Source of the DNA: Diphasiastrum complanatum
Taxonomy: Eukaryota; Streptophyta; Lycopodiopsida; Lycopodiales; Lycopodiaceae
Direction of reading: 5' to 3'
Assembly (NCBI GenBank): GCA_029204225.1
Contig: CM055100.1
Location: 65,622,812 to 65,686,811 of the forward strand
DNA: 64,000 nt
This document shows positions 13,314 through 23,645 of the stretch, one piece after another (the first letter of the stretch is position 1; the number at the start of each line of letters is the position of its first letter). The translations under genes and the position numbers were made by a program. The notes beneath the pieces were generated by a model. The model did no database searches, had not been told where the DNA came from, and worked only from the letters and a program-made list of their open reading frames with translations.

Positions 13314-13773
13314 GGTTTAATTAACTCTCCAGTCTGCCCATCTGTTTCAGGATGATCAGAACTACTCATTCCCAACTACACCTCTAACTTCTCAAATACT
13401 ACAGTCCAAAAATTGCCAGTAAAATGAGAATACCTGTCAGAACAATGGATCTAGGTAATCCATGAAGTCTAAATACATGCTATATAAACAAATCAGCCAT
13501 ACCAAGTACATCAATCTTATTACTAGTTGGGATAAAATGAGCCATTTTTGTGAGTCTGTCAACCACAACTAGGATAGCATTATGTTGTTGCTACGTATGC
13601 GGTAAACATGTAATAAAGTCCATGGAAATACTCTCCCATTTCCCTTCTGGTATAGGTAACGGGCGTAATAATCCAGGCACTTTAATCCTTTCAGCCTTTT
13701 TAACTTGACACTTAAAACAATGTGACACATAATGGTTTACTTCTTTCTTAAGTCTTGACCACCAAAAGTTATG
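13314..13773 (-). pseudogene. Ty3/gypsy integrase core, heavily decayed
   Basis: Translating in mixed frames gives FWWSRLKK, HCFKCQVKKAERIK, SMDFITCLPHT and VVVDRLTKMAHFIPT, then the target region around GLPRSIV and HPETDGQTG. Several stops and at least two frame changes are present. Alignment with the intact-looking integrase of the second copy (26514-27419) makes the assignment secure. Confidence 0.8.
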
Positions 13774-14511
13774 TCATATCAACTCATAGGTCCTATCCAC
13801 ACCAGGATGACCAGCACTAGGGCTATCGTGACAAAGATGCAAGATCCTCTTTCGCAGCACCTCACAAGCTGGAATAAGAGCCTTGCCATTTCTCATCACT
13901 ATTCCATCTTCTATGGAATACTTAAGATAAGTGCGAACCAAGATAGAAGAGCTCTCCTTTTGAGACTCTGCATGGCCATGACTCACCTCTTGTTCCACTT
14001 TCTTACAGTGGGGATCTTCCTGCTGAGCCTTTCTTATCTCATACAGTAAGTCGTTTTCAATGACTACAAATGACATCTGATACACCACATGAGATAGTGC
14101 ATCTGCCACACGATTCTCGACACCTTTCTTAAACCGAATCTCCATTAGGAGTTTTTGCATGAGCTCAGACCATCTGGCTTGCCGGCCTCTATGGTCTGGC
14201 TGCTTACAAAAGTATCTCAAGGTATCATGATCAGTGAATACCTCAATTTCTGATCCATACAAATAATGCTTCCATGCCTTTAATGCATGAACTATGGCAT
14301 ACAACTTTTTCTTATGAGTTGGATAATTTTTCTTAGCAGGGTTGAGCTTCTTGCTCTCAAAGGCCACATGCCTACCCTCTTGCATCAGAACAGCTCTCAC
14401 AACAATGTCACTCGTATCCGTATCTATAACATAGGTCTTTTGAGGGTCTACAATCTTTAGAGTGACGCACTCAACAATAGCTTGTTTGCTGCAGTTCAGA
14501 CCACTCACCAA
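13774..14511 (-). pseudogene. Ty3/gypsy RNase H and integrase zinc-binding region
   Basis: The RNase H pattern is visible: YVIDTDTSD, LNPAKKNYPTHKKKLYAIVHALKAWKHYL, FTDHDTL and ENRVADALS. The first acidic residue after YVID is retained, but the usual ETDAS is altered to DTDTSD. The C-terminal 70 residues enter the integrase N-terminal zinc domain (LCHDSPSAGHPGVDRTYEL), which is cut by a stop at the window's 13774 side. Confidence 0.88.
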
Positions 14512-15582
14512 ATCTATTCTTTTGAGTCAAATCAGTCAAAGGTGCTGCAATATAGGAGTATTTCTTAACATATTTTCTATAGAATACTGCCAATCTAAAA
14601 AAAGAACGGAGTGCTGTCAAATCAGCTGGCACAGGCCACGCAACGATCATAGCAACCTTCTTAGGATCTGGCCTTACTCCATCAGTAGACACTACATGAC
14701 CAAGATACTCAATCTCTTTTTTAAACAATTCACTGTTTTTACTATTGGCAAACAAAGTGTTCTCCCTCAAAGTAGACAACACAGTCCTAAGGTGAGCCAT
14801 ATGCTTGACCTCACCTGCACTGTAAGTCAGAGTGTCATCAACAAAGTTTACTACAAATCTACCCATATATGATCTGAGCACATCATTCATCATCATCATG
14901 AATGTAGCTGGGGCATTAGTCAATCCAAATGGCATCACAAGATAATCATAGTGACCGAATCGAGTTCTGGAGGCAATCTTGTGTACATCCTCTTCACGAA
15001 CTCTAACCTGATGGTATCCACTCTTCAGGTCTATTTTACTGAACACAGTGGCACCTAACAAGGCATCAAGCAAATCATCTATATGTGGCATAGGATATCG
15101 ATGTTTAACAGTTATCTTGTCCAACCTCGATAATCCACACACATACGCCATGATCCATCCTTCTTTTTTACAAGAATGATCGAAGAGACAAAAGGGGAAT
15201 AACTAGGTTGTATCTGCCCCTTGGCCAGATAATCATCGACCATTCGTCTCACTTCCTCTTCCTCCTTAAGACTTATTTTGTAAGGACGTTTATTGACAGG
15301 ACATGATCCGGATATTAATTCAATCTTATGTTCAACATTCCTCTTAGGAGGTAAAACATATGGAAGATCATGTATGAACACATCTGAAAACTCTCTCCTA
15401 ATCTCTTGATCCAAATTGGCAATAGTACTGGTTTGCACACATGAGTATCCCAAGAGAAAGCAAAGACACATGTACTCACAATGGATCCTACGCAACTGCG
15501 TATCTGAAACAAGCGGTCCAGGAGGCACATCCCGCTCACCACGAAGGGAATTCATCACACCATCAGACTGGAACTCATACAC
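14471..15582 (-). pseudogene. Ty3/gypsy reverse transcriptase in two frames
   Basis: The N-terminal part (15582-15112) carries the linker and fingers (SSIILVKKKDGSWRMCVDYR). The rest (15151-14471) continues in a different frame with KHRYPMPHIDDLLD, FSKIDLKSGYHQ, MPFGLTNAPATF and the catalytic motif FVDD. Plant gypsy usually has YIDD or YVDD. Both aspartates remain. The frame change near 15140 splits the fingers from the palm, so this copy is inactive. The palm is otherwise close to full length and ends in the thumb/connection (YLGHVVSTDGV, FRLAVFYRKYVKKYS). Confidence 0.9.
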
Positions 15583-15801
15583 ATGAGTATCCTAGGCTAT
15601 GTGTGGCTTTCGCATCGTGTGCCAACAAATGCCCAACACCACATCAAACCGTGCAAGCCATGTTATTTCAAAATCCAACTCTTCTACGTAACTTTGTACA
15701 GTTAGTGGAATGCCCACAACCCTCTTATCCCAAATATTTGTACCCTTTCCATCAGCCATTTCCACTGTGTACTGGTACTAGGAGAGTTGAGTATTCACAC
15801 C

Positions 15802-15984
15802 TTACTTCCGTACCAAAGTTGAATTCAACACATTATGAGAGGACCCAGTGTCAAATAGAACCTGAACATCTCTACCACATAGTTGTCCTCGCATAACAAT
15901 AAGAGAAGTGTTAGGAAATTGATACCCTTGGCAAGCTGATTTTGACAAAAGCGCTGGTGGAGCCGTGTCCACTCTCCTGACCAC
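15802..15984 (-). pseudogene. Ty3/gypsy aspartic protease fragment
   Basis: The retropepsin active-site motif FDTGSSHNVL lies within residues 40-50 of this open frame, and upstream residues (VRRVDTAPPALLSK) match the usual gag-protease linker style. Downstream frames toward the reverse transcriptase are broken by stops near 15600-15780. Confidence 0.7.
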
Positions 15985-16077
15985 CGAAACATTTATGAGA
16001 CGTGGAACATCTGGATTGGCTTCCTGCTAGATCTTTTCCACTGTCATAGGGTCATCAACCTGGTTCATCTGATCCAC

Positions 16078-17120
16078 CTAAAGATTATATGTGGTCCGCA
16101 TCAAGTTTCGTGGACATTCCTTCCACCTATGTTGTCCCAAACATCCAAAACAGAGGTTCTCCCTCTTTGCACGTTCTTGGTCCTGAGGCGACAACATTGA
16201 AAGACGCTGACCCTTTTGGGCATTGGGCAGCCCATACAACCCTTTGCCTTTTGGAGCCCCTGCACCCTTCTTCCTTTGGTCACCCCGAGCTTGCCACTGA
16301 TTAGTTTGACCTTCAAACTTTTTCTTTTTGTTCCATTTGCCTTGCGTCCCCAAGGTTGTTGACCACTTGTACCAGCTACCGCAACAGGATCCGGGCCTTT
16401 TTTCCCATCTTCATAATACAAAGCCATTTCGATGGCTCCCCGCAAATCATGAGATTGCTCCTTCCGCACGAAAGGGCGAATACTCTCTCGAAGTCCCTCC
16501 ACAAAATGAAATTTTTGCATGTACATAGGAACTTCCTGAGGAATGCGTAACAAAGCCACTCGGTACTTTTCTGCATAATCTTGCACGCTCAAGTTACCCT
16601 TCTTCAAATAAGACCATTGTTGCATGGCTCTGTTGTCTTCATCCATAGGCACCCAATTTTGTGCAAACATTTGCCGGAATGCCTCCCATGTGGTTGGAAC
16701 TAGGTCATCCTTTTCCACCTTCCTCCACCACCTTTGTGCTGACTCTTGAAAACGATATGTGGCTTCAACAATCATCTCAGTTTCATCGTCTATGCCACAC
16801 ATCTGGAATGCAATCTCCTTTTGCAACCAATTCTCAACGACATCAGTAGTTCTCATAGATACTGCTCCAGTGAACTTCGGAGGTTTTAAATCTTTGATAT
16901 TAGGTAGCTTTCTCTTTTGAAAACCCAACTCAGCTTCATGGCCCGTTGACAATGTCCTTTCTACTTCCATAGTTGTACCACTGACTCTCTCAGGAACACT
17001 AACCTCTTTACCTTTGAGTTGCTCCAAAATCAGCTTAAGAGTAGCTTCGATAGTATCCACCTTGGAACATACAGCATCTAATCTCTGTGAATCTTGACTA
17101 GTGTTGCTTGCGGATGCCAT
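16078..17120 (-). pseudogene. gag: Ty3/gypsy gag with zinc knuckle, frameshifted
   Basis: The probable start is MASASNTSQDSQ at 17120, in preference to an upstream ATG at 17168 whose 16 residues look non-native. A coiled-coil-like segment (residues 15-45) precedes the capsid-type core (ENWLQKE, AQRWWRK, WEAFRQMFAQNW, LSVQDYAEKYR). Near 16350 the frame shifts, and the basic C-terminal tail and zinc knuckle CFGCLGQHRWKEC (about 16130) continue in another frame. The knuckle spacing is C-x2-C-x3-H-x4-C, one residue shorter than the usual x4. The protein would package the element RNA. Confidence 0.82.
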
Positions 17121-17360
17121 AGCAGAAAGATAGGTAGCAGAAACAAAGCAAAACCAAGCCCTCAGCACCTCAAATCACTACACAGATAAGTTGCCTTGAA
17201 TTCCTAGAAGAACTGAATAGAATAGATCTCCTACAGCCAACGTCTAACTACACATAGACTCTTCTTCTCCAAAAACTAGCAAACTGGGGTTTCAAACTGA
17301 CAATTGGCAAAAAACTATGGATGATCACCGAATCAGAAGGCGAAAAGCCTTACCCTACCA

Positions 17361-17750
17361 GCGACCTACCACAAGAAGCTTATTGCAACTGACAGATCTG
17401 AAAAAATATTGAGTATTGAAGAAGTTACAAATAGATTTACAAATCCTATGTGGGCTGGGTTTTCACAAAAGCGAAGAGAATAATCAAGCCGCGTAGTAGA
17501 TTTAGGTATAGTTTTGTCTAAATTATTTATGTCTTTATGTTTTGTGTGCAATTTTCTTTCAAAAAACAAGGAGAGCAGAGCACAAGAAAAATACAACAAT
17601 TATCCCATAAGTATTTTTAGAAGCATGACAGAACTCATGAGTATATATAGATTATGAAATCGTCCATTTCCAAGAATTGTGGCTAAAGAGTCACAATTAC
17701 AATAAGATGGCTTTCCAAAAAGCCAAAATCAATTAAATTTGTTTTTTTAT
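17361..17750. other. Leader or flank of the gypsy element, non-coding
   Basis: Holds the probable gypsy 5' leader on the minus strand. There is no clear primer-binding site and no LTR match to the 3' side. A TATATATAG at about 17641 could be a promoter element. No gene was seen. Confidence 0.3.
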
Positions 17751-18061
17751 GAATTCAACACGTTGTCGACATGTGGCAATTCATATATCCCATAAGCAAA
17801 TGAGCAGATATCCACGAAAATAGATAAACCCCCTCCCCATCTCAATAGTTATCTTTGTTACATAATTTAGAAACCTCAAGCTCCAAGTTTTTTTTTTTTC
17901 CATGTTCTGATTTTTACTTCTCTTAAAGTTTCGAAGCATCCATTTATTTGCAAGGAAAACTCTGATTCAATGATATTTTTCGTTCAATTTTGATGAGACA
18001 TAAGATATAAATTTATAATAAAGACCATTTTTATCAATTAAATTGTTGAAAAAAAAAACTC

Positions 18062-18275
18062 AGAGGTTCTGAGTGTTTTCTTTTTTGTTTAAAAAAAATT
18101 CCGAACCTCCCGTCGCGGCGGGAGGTTCTAAGTGTTTCATTTTTTGTTTAAAAAAACTCAAAACCTCCTGCCGCGGCGGGAGGTTCTGAGTGTTTCATTT
18201 TTTGTTTAAAAAAACTCGGCGAGAGGTACTGAGTATTTTCTTTTTTGATGAAAACTATTCAGAACCTCCCGCTAG
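18062..18275 (+). repeat. Tandem array of GC-rich palindrome units
   Basis: Units of about 58 bp consist of a 24-26 bp palindrome (AACCTCCCGCCG joined to its own reverse complement, centre CCGCGG) and a T/A-rich spacer (TCTGAGTGTTTCATTTTTTG...AAAAAACTC). Full palindromes are at 18103-18128 (one mismatch pair) and 18162-18185. Degenerate units follow at about 18215 and 18260-18275. Confidence 0.9.
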
Positions 18276-18480
18276 AACCGCATGAACTACAGTTGTGGTT
18301 ATCTGCGGTCCAGTGACCCGTTGTTCGTCGCAAGTTTGAACTTGCAGTTTTGTAGGTTTCCGCCTTACGGTTTGGAAGGTTATGAACCGCATGCTGGCCC
18401 TTTGCGGTGCGGTTGCTGTTTTGTTGAGATGCGGTTTCTGCCTGAGGCAGATTCCTTTGCACAAAAACTAGAAGTATCTG
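18276..18480. repeat. Cluster of TGCGGT/ACCGCA motifs
   Basis: AACCGCATG, CTGCGGTCC, GAACCGCATG, TTTGCGGTGCGGTTGC and GATGCGGTTTCTG recur within 200 bp on both strands. Related ACCGCAA / ACCGTAATATG motifs occur again at 20240-20580. Such clusters are typical of subterminal protein-binding repeats of DNA transposons, but no terminus was identified. Confidence 0.45.
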
Positions 18481-18572
18481 ATACCTCTGATCAAAAATTT
18501 TCAGAGCGGGAGGTTCTAAAGCATCTGATACATATATAAAGAATATATCTACATATATAAATAAAAAAATTC

Positions 18573-18618
18573 AGAACCTCCCGCCGCGGCGGGACGTTCT
18601 GAGGCCATGTTTCTTAAA

Positions 18619-18693
<75 letters not shown>

Positions 18694-18908
18694 TTATTTA
18701 TTTATTTATTTATTTATATATGCATATATACATATATAATATAAAAAAAATTTCATAACCTCCCGCCGCGGCAGGAGGTTCTGAGGATACATTTTTTAAT
18801 ATATGTGATATATATATTTGCGATAGATTACATATATGTATACAAATATGTGATATAAACATTCTATTTAACAATTGTTGCCTAAACCTCCCGCCTCGAC
18901 GGGAGGTT
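18573..18908 (+). repeat. Three dispersed GC palindromes between AT microsatellites
   Basis: Palindromes of the same sequence as the 18103 array are at 18573-18600 (one mismatch pair), 18757-18780 (one mismatch pair) and 18885-18908 (centre changed to CCTCGA). They are separated by (TA)n and (TTTA)n tracts (about 18620-18716). Confidence 0.9.
18620..18720. repeat. (TA)n then (TTTA)n microsatellite
   Basis: About 70 bp of TA followed by about seven TTTA units. Confidence 0.95.
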
Positions 18909-18940
18909 CTGAAATACATTTTCAAATATATATGTATATA

Positions 18941-18951
<11 letters not shown>

Positions 18952-19012
<61 letters not shown>

Positions 19013-19020
19013 GTTATGTA

Positions 19021-19068
<48 letters not shown>
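18952..19068. repeat. (GT)n and (TA)n microsatellites
   Basis: About 29 GT units (to 19010), a short unique spacer, then about 22 TA units (19025-19068). Alternating purine-pyrimidine GT tracts can adopt Z-DNA. Confidence 0.95.
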
Positions 19069-19071
<3 letters not shown>

Positions 19072-19610
19072 CCGCGTTTTCTCACTTCTTGTTTAGGCCA
19101 GTTACTTCATTTTTAAAACTCGTATTTGCCATGTCACTGATCCAAATCTTGTTATTATTTGAAACTGGATTTTCAACTACATATTCATGGATTGATGACT
19201 TGACATGGTTCTATATATATTTATTCCAATCCTTTGTTTCTTTCTTTGAGAGCAGAATAATTCACGAATCGATGACCTGGCATGGTTCTATATATATGTA
19301 ATCCAATTCTTTGTCTCTTTCTTTGAGAGCAGAATAGAAGCGTCGCAGAAGTATAGCAAGAAAATAATGAATCTAACTAGCTTCCTTATGAACTTGAGCT
19401 TGTTTACTGAGCTTGTTTCTTGAGCTCTTGAGCTTATTCCTTGTGTTTCTTAGTATAATTGTTATCATTGTTTTTGGACTTGCTATACTTATCTCTTAAG
19501 ATCCTAACTATGTCTTGGTCTGGACTCCTAAATCTTAAAACTTGATAGCATACAAAAACTAATAAAATAAAAATCTCAACAAACATACAATTTGTTTATT
19601 TGGGCTTTTC

Positions 19611-19800
19611 TTCCTGCCGTGGCGGGAGGAGGGTTTAAAGTTTAGGCCCTCAATCATACATTGCATGAAAACTATTTTGATGTTTTATTTGATATTTTAT
19701 TTAAACTGTATTTTTTGCAGGTACTTTGCACTGCAGGGTTATGAGTGTTTCATTTTTTGTTTAAAAAAAAAATCAGAACCTCCCGCCGCGGCAGGAGGTT
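19611..19800 (+). repeat. Partial and full GC palindromes flanking the intron-end block of copy A
   Basis: A half palindrome (TTCCTGCCGTGGCGGGAGGA) is at 19611-19630 and a full one at 19777-19800 (one mismatch pair), preceded by the same spacer (GAGTGTTTCATTTTTTGTTT) as the 18.1-kb array. Confidence 0.85.
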
Positions 19801-19874
19801 CTGATTGCATTATTGTCTAGGTACTTCCATTTGTTATCGCACTCATTGGAGGTCGTGAGCGCGGCCGTGAAAGC

Positions 19875-20165
19875 CGTCAAGATTCACAGAGATTAGATGC
19901 TGTATGTTCCAAGGTGGACACTATCGAAGCTACTCTTAAGCTGATTTTGGAGTAACTCAAAGGTAAAGAGGTTAGCGTTCCTGAGAGAGTCAATGGTACA
20001 ACTATGGAAGTAGAAAGGACATTGTCAATGGGCCATGAAGCTGAGTTGGGGTTTCAAAAGAGAAAGCTACCTAATATCAAAGATTTAAAACCTCCAAAGT
20101 TCACTGGAGCAGTATCTACGAGAACTACTGATGTCGTTGAGAATTGGTTGCAAAAGGAGAAAGCA
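19875..20165 (+). pseudogene. gag: Inverted fragment of the gypsy gag
   Basis: About 290 bp are nearly identical to the reverse complement of 16815-17105, i.e. the N-terminal gag of the minus-strand gypsy element. Readable pieces are GHEAELGFQKRKLPNIKDLK and PPKFTGAV. A C-to-T change makes a stop (the codon for Gln in LEQLKG), and the few other differences are mostly transitions. The fragment runs straight into a (TA)n tract at its right end and has no LTR. Confidence 0.9.
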
Positions 20166-20176
20166 AAAGGAGAAAA

Positions 20177-20721
<545 letters not shown>

Positions 20722-20993
20722 TTCTATATATGTTTGGATTGATGATCCGTAGCTCTCTCTCCAAGATAGAGTACTCAACCTATTCTGCTGTATCGTTAGT
20801 GAGCTTTGTAATATCTGTAGGTTGGATGACAGACTGTAAATTATGATTCTCTATTGCAGCATCTGGTGAGAGAGCATTCATACTCAGGTCTCATGTTTTA
20901 ATCAGCAAGAAGACTTGATTGATCCTTATCAACTTCATCGTGCATACGCTCTATGGTTTAAGACCGTATATGAGAAACCTTCTAATAACGAGG

Positions 20994-21107
20994 GGTAACG
21001 AGCCTGAGAAGGCTCGTTCTGGGTTTTCATTGAGCCATGGGCTCACCCTCACGAGCTCACCCAAGACCAAATAAAAACCCAAAACGGGCCTTCCCAGGCC
21101 CGTTACC
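20994..21107. mobile_element. Foldback MITE, 114 bp
   Basis: The left arm GGTAACGAGCCTGAGAAGGC and onward (to about 21034) is the imperfect reverse complement of the right arm ending ...CCTTCCCAGGCCCGTTACC (from about 21074). Arms are about 35 bp and differ mainly by C/T or G/A transitions. The spacer is about 40 bp. The whole could fold into one hairpin. A target duplication is not certain. Confidence 0.75.
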
Positions 21108-21450
21108 TATTACATAAGAATGTATGTTTTTGAAATATATGAGATGTTGAAATAGCTCTGCGGGATAAGGGAGTGACACGTGGCAAATGGTATATCCCAT
21201 AAGTACCGTATACTTCTATTCATCAAAAATATATAAAAATAAAACCCCTGCCCTCCTGACACTTCACATTCTTGTTTTAATTCTAAGTATTTTAAACATA
21301 CCTCCATAATCCAAGTTTGGAAGCATCGATTTACTTGCAAGGAAAAGTCTAAATCAATAATATTTTTTGTTCAATTTTGATGAGGCATAAGTTATAAATT
21401 TATATTGAAGACCATTTTTATCAAACATATTTTTTTTCATGAACAAAATT

Positions 21451-21630
21451 TCAGAATCTCCTGCCGCTAGGTTCTGAATGTTCCATTTTCTGACTTAAAT
21501 AAAAATAACTCAGAACCGCCCGCCGTGGCAGGAGGTTCTGAGTTTTCCATTTTCTGAGTTAAATTCTGAGTTTTTCATTTTTTAAGTTAAATTAAAAAAA
21601 CTCAGAACCTCTCGCCGCAGCGGGGAGGTC
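21451..21630 (+). repeat. Degenerate GC palindrome array of copy B
   Basis: Three units, each with CAGAACC[T/G]C...GCC...GGAGGTTCTG arms and T/A spacers (TCCATTTTCTGAGTTAAA...). The arms carry more mismatches than in copy A, so copy B's array is older or less constrained. Confidence 0.85.
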
Positions 21631-21646
21631 CATTTTTTTATTAAAT

Positions 21647-21773
<127 letters not shown>

Positions 21774-22029
21774 TATCTTATATATATACACAATTATGTA
21801 TCTTATATCCTTTTGTTTTTATATATGCATATTGTATATCTATATAAGTATATATATACAAATATATACATATACAATAATATATATTTGATATATAAAT
21901 ATATATATATTACATATATGTATAGAAATATGTGCTATAAGCATTCTATGTTAGGCCCTCAATCTTACATTGCATAAAAACCTTTTTGATATTCTATTTG
22001 ACATTTTATTTGAACTGTATTTTTTGTAG

Positions 22030-22868
22030 GCTTTCTACACCACCGTAGACCAAACCATTTTCAGGCTCTCCGAGAATGCCTCTCCATTATCTCTTACTAG
22101 AGGTTGGAAGATACTTTATAAACCTAGCTCAAGTGGACCTCATGTGAAAGCCTTTGTGGTAATATGCAATAAATCAATTGGAGGTCCTGAATTCTCCATG
22201 GATAATGTTGAATGTCTTGGTGTAATTTGCGGTATCTACCTTCAAGACGAATTTGCTTTTGACAGAGCTGAGTTTATGACTCGCGGCCAAGATGGTTCTG
22301 AGCGTCATGTTTTGTGCGGACACTGCACATTTTACTGTTGAACCACCAACTCACGACTCAAATGAGCTTATTCTTAACTACGAGGGTTCCCTCTTTAATG
22401 GATTGATGGCCCTATGTAGCAAACGTAGCTATTGATGGAAGCTGAGGGAATACATAGTGTTTTTTCTGATGCTGCAATTATTGGATCTGCTGCAACTTCT
22501 ATGATTGAAGATGTAGCATGAATGGAAATTGTTCCATTTACAGAAACAAATCCCTCTCCTAAAGAACTAGAAAAACAAGCTTTAAGATGTATTGCGAATT
22601 CATGCGTATTGATAGAACAAAGAATGAGCAGGTCTACACAGACACTTACCCAAAGGAGGTGGATCTCAATCTTGGATCCAGATTGGATGGATTGTGTAAA
22701 AATTGCTTTTTGTTGTATTGTATTTTTGAGCCTATCGACGGTCAACATTTTTGTTATGCATGTAATGAATTGGCGAAGGTTGCATTAAATCAAAATAGGA
22801 TACATCCTCGGATATTTGATGCCACTTTTAGGTTTGTGCATGACAAGATAGATCAAGTACATCCATGA
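22030..22868 (+). pseudogene. Decayed coding exon(s) of element copy B, unknown protein
   Basis: Immediately after the acceptor TTTTTTGTAG an open frame runs to 22341. It reads AFYTTVDQTIFRLSENAS, then GWKILYKPSSSGPHVKAF and SMDNVECLGVICGIYLQDEF, and ends at a TGA. Beyond it, 22522-22868 continues in shifted frames and ends with a Cys-pair module (LCKNCFLLYC ... GQHFCYACNEL), i.e. CxxC and CxxC spaced like a zinc ribbon. I recognise no family. Acceptor, exon and shared upstream structure indicate a real gene of the element, now a pseudogene. Confidence 0.45.
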
Positions 22869-22869
22869 C

Positions 22870-23395
22870 CTGTGTACTGTCCAGCAAGCCTTCACACGTG
22901 TGAAGAGTGCCTTGTCATCTAGATCCACCAATAGGAGTCAAATATGATCCTTATCCAAAGTTGACTTTCTCACCCTAGCTAAAAACCAACAACTTGTCTC
23001 CACAAAAATAGGGATATTCCCTATAAAATAGGATTCAATGGAATCTTTCTATCTTATCACCTACAAGCTTATCCACATGTGTGAATGGCAACTTGACATG
23101 TGTGAGTAATAACTCATTCACATGGAAGTGCAATCTATTTAAATAAAGTTTGACCAAAATGACCAATTTCAAGATTCTACTCAAAGGTCAATTTCATACT
23201 TATGTAGATCTAGCTTTAATCAATCTAACTTAATAAAAGTGACTTATGTACATTATTTCACATATGGGAACAGGCTCCACACGTGTGAGCTTGTTCATGT
23301 GTGGAACAGGCTCCACACGTGTGAGATATCACTATGAACATAGATCTTAAGATTAACATGCTACATTAACCAAGTTGGAAGTGACAATTTCAACA
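22870..23395. other. Leader-like non-coding stretch with CACACGTGTG palindromes
   Basis: CACACGTGTG occurs at about 22894, 23279 and 23315, with CACATGTGTG near 23075. Two of the contexts are almost identical (GGAACAGGCTCCACACGTGTGAG). It lies directly upstream of a copia gag fragment and could be retroelement leader. Confidence 0.45.
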
Positions 23396-23399
23396 TGTC

Positions 23400-23645
23400 A
23401 TGAGAGTTAAAGATCTTCACAAAGAATTAGCATGCATTGGAGATGCTCTAAAGAACAATGAACTTGTCCAAGTAATCCTTATTGGATTAAGAGATGAATT
23501 TGAAAACATTGTTCAAACATATGCTATAAGGGAGGAGCTACCAACATTGGAGACTCTTCAAGGAGTTCTAATTGCTGAAGAAAGTAGGCAAGAGAACAAG
23601 TTGCTGAGAATCAACAAACTCTCAAGAAAAGTGGAGCTTAACACT
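23400..23645 (+). pseudogene. gag: Copia gag fragment
   Basis: Reads DLHKELACIGDALKNNELVQ, VILIGLRDEFENIVQTYAIR and LPTLETLQGVLIAEESR, the second half of a UBN2 gag. It closely resembles the corresponding part of the gag at 36414-37184 (ELACIDESIKEVELVQVILN). It is cut at its right end by the DNA element starting at about 23635-23645. Confidence 0.8.

Larger units (their letters stand above)
12336..17360 (-). mobile_element. Ty3/gypsy retrotransposon, chromovirus-like, decayed
   Basis: On the minus strand, gag, protease, reverse transcriptase, RNase H, integrase and a chromodomain-like tail follow in the Ty3/gypsy order. The 3' end (12336-12570) is clearly similar to 25817-26090 of a second copy, including the motif ATGACACATGTCATGTTGACC-like and AGGAGGTCAATCCAGC. 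No matching LTR pair was found by eye at the flanks, so the outer limits are approximate. Several frameshifts and stops (near 16350, 15150, 14490 and within 13330-13770) make it defective. Confidence 0.88.
17751..19735 (+). mobile_element. Element copy A: promoter-like block, palindrome array, intron-end block
   Basis: Copy A shares three ordered blocks with copy B (21162-22030). Block 1 is 17751-18045 (matches 21165-21430: TATCCCATAAG, then CAAGGAAAA, TTCAATTTTGATGAG, AAGACCATTTTTATCAA). Block 2 is 18829-18871 (matches 21912-21955). Block 3 is 19641-19720 (matches 21951-22029) and ends in a splice-acceptor-like TTTTTTGCAG. Between blocks lie GC-rich palindromes and TA/GT microsatellites. In A the sequence after the acceptor is not coding and starts another palindrome unit. 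I do not recognise the element family. Confidence 0.55.

Noticed and set aside
15441-15896. Plus-strand 151-aa ORF (also 14462-14872 and 13771-14049)
   Set aside because: Antisense shadow of the gypsy pol, whose minus-strand domains are clear.
18103-18275. CRISPR-like array of palindromic repeats
   Set aside because: Spacers are themselves repeated T/A-rich sequence, unit spacing varies, and the context is eukaryotic.
18942-19301. Long ORFs made of VCVCVC or YIYIYI repeats (also 20282-20778)
   Set aside because: They are translations of GT and TA microsatellites and have no independent coding signal.
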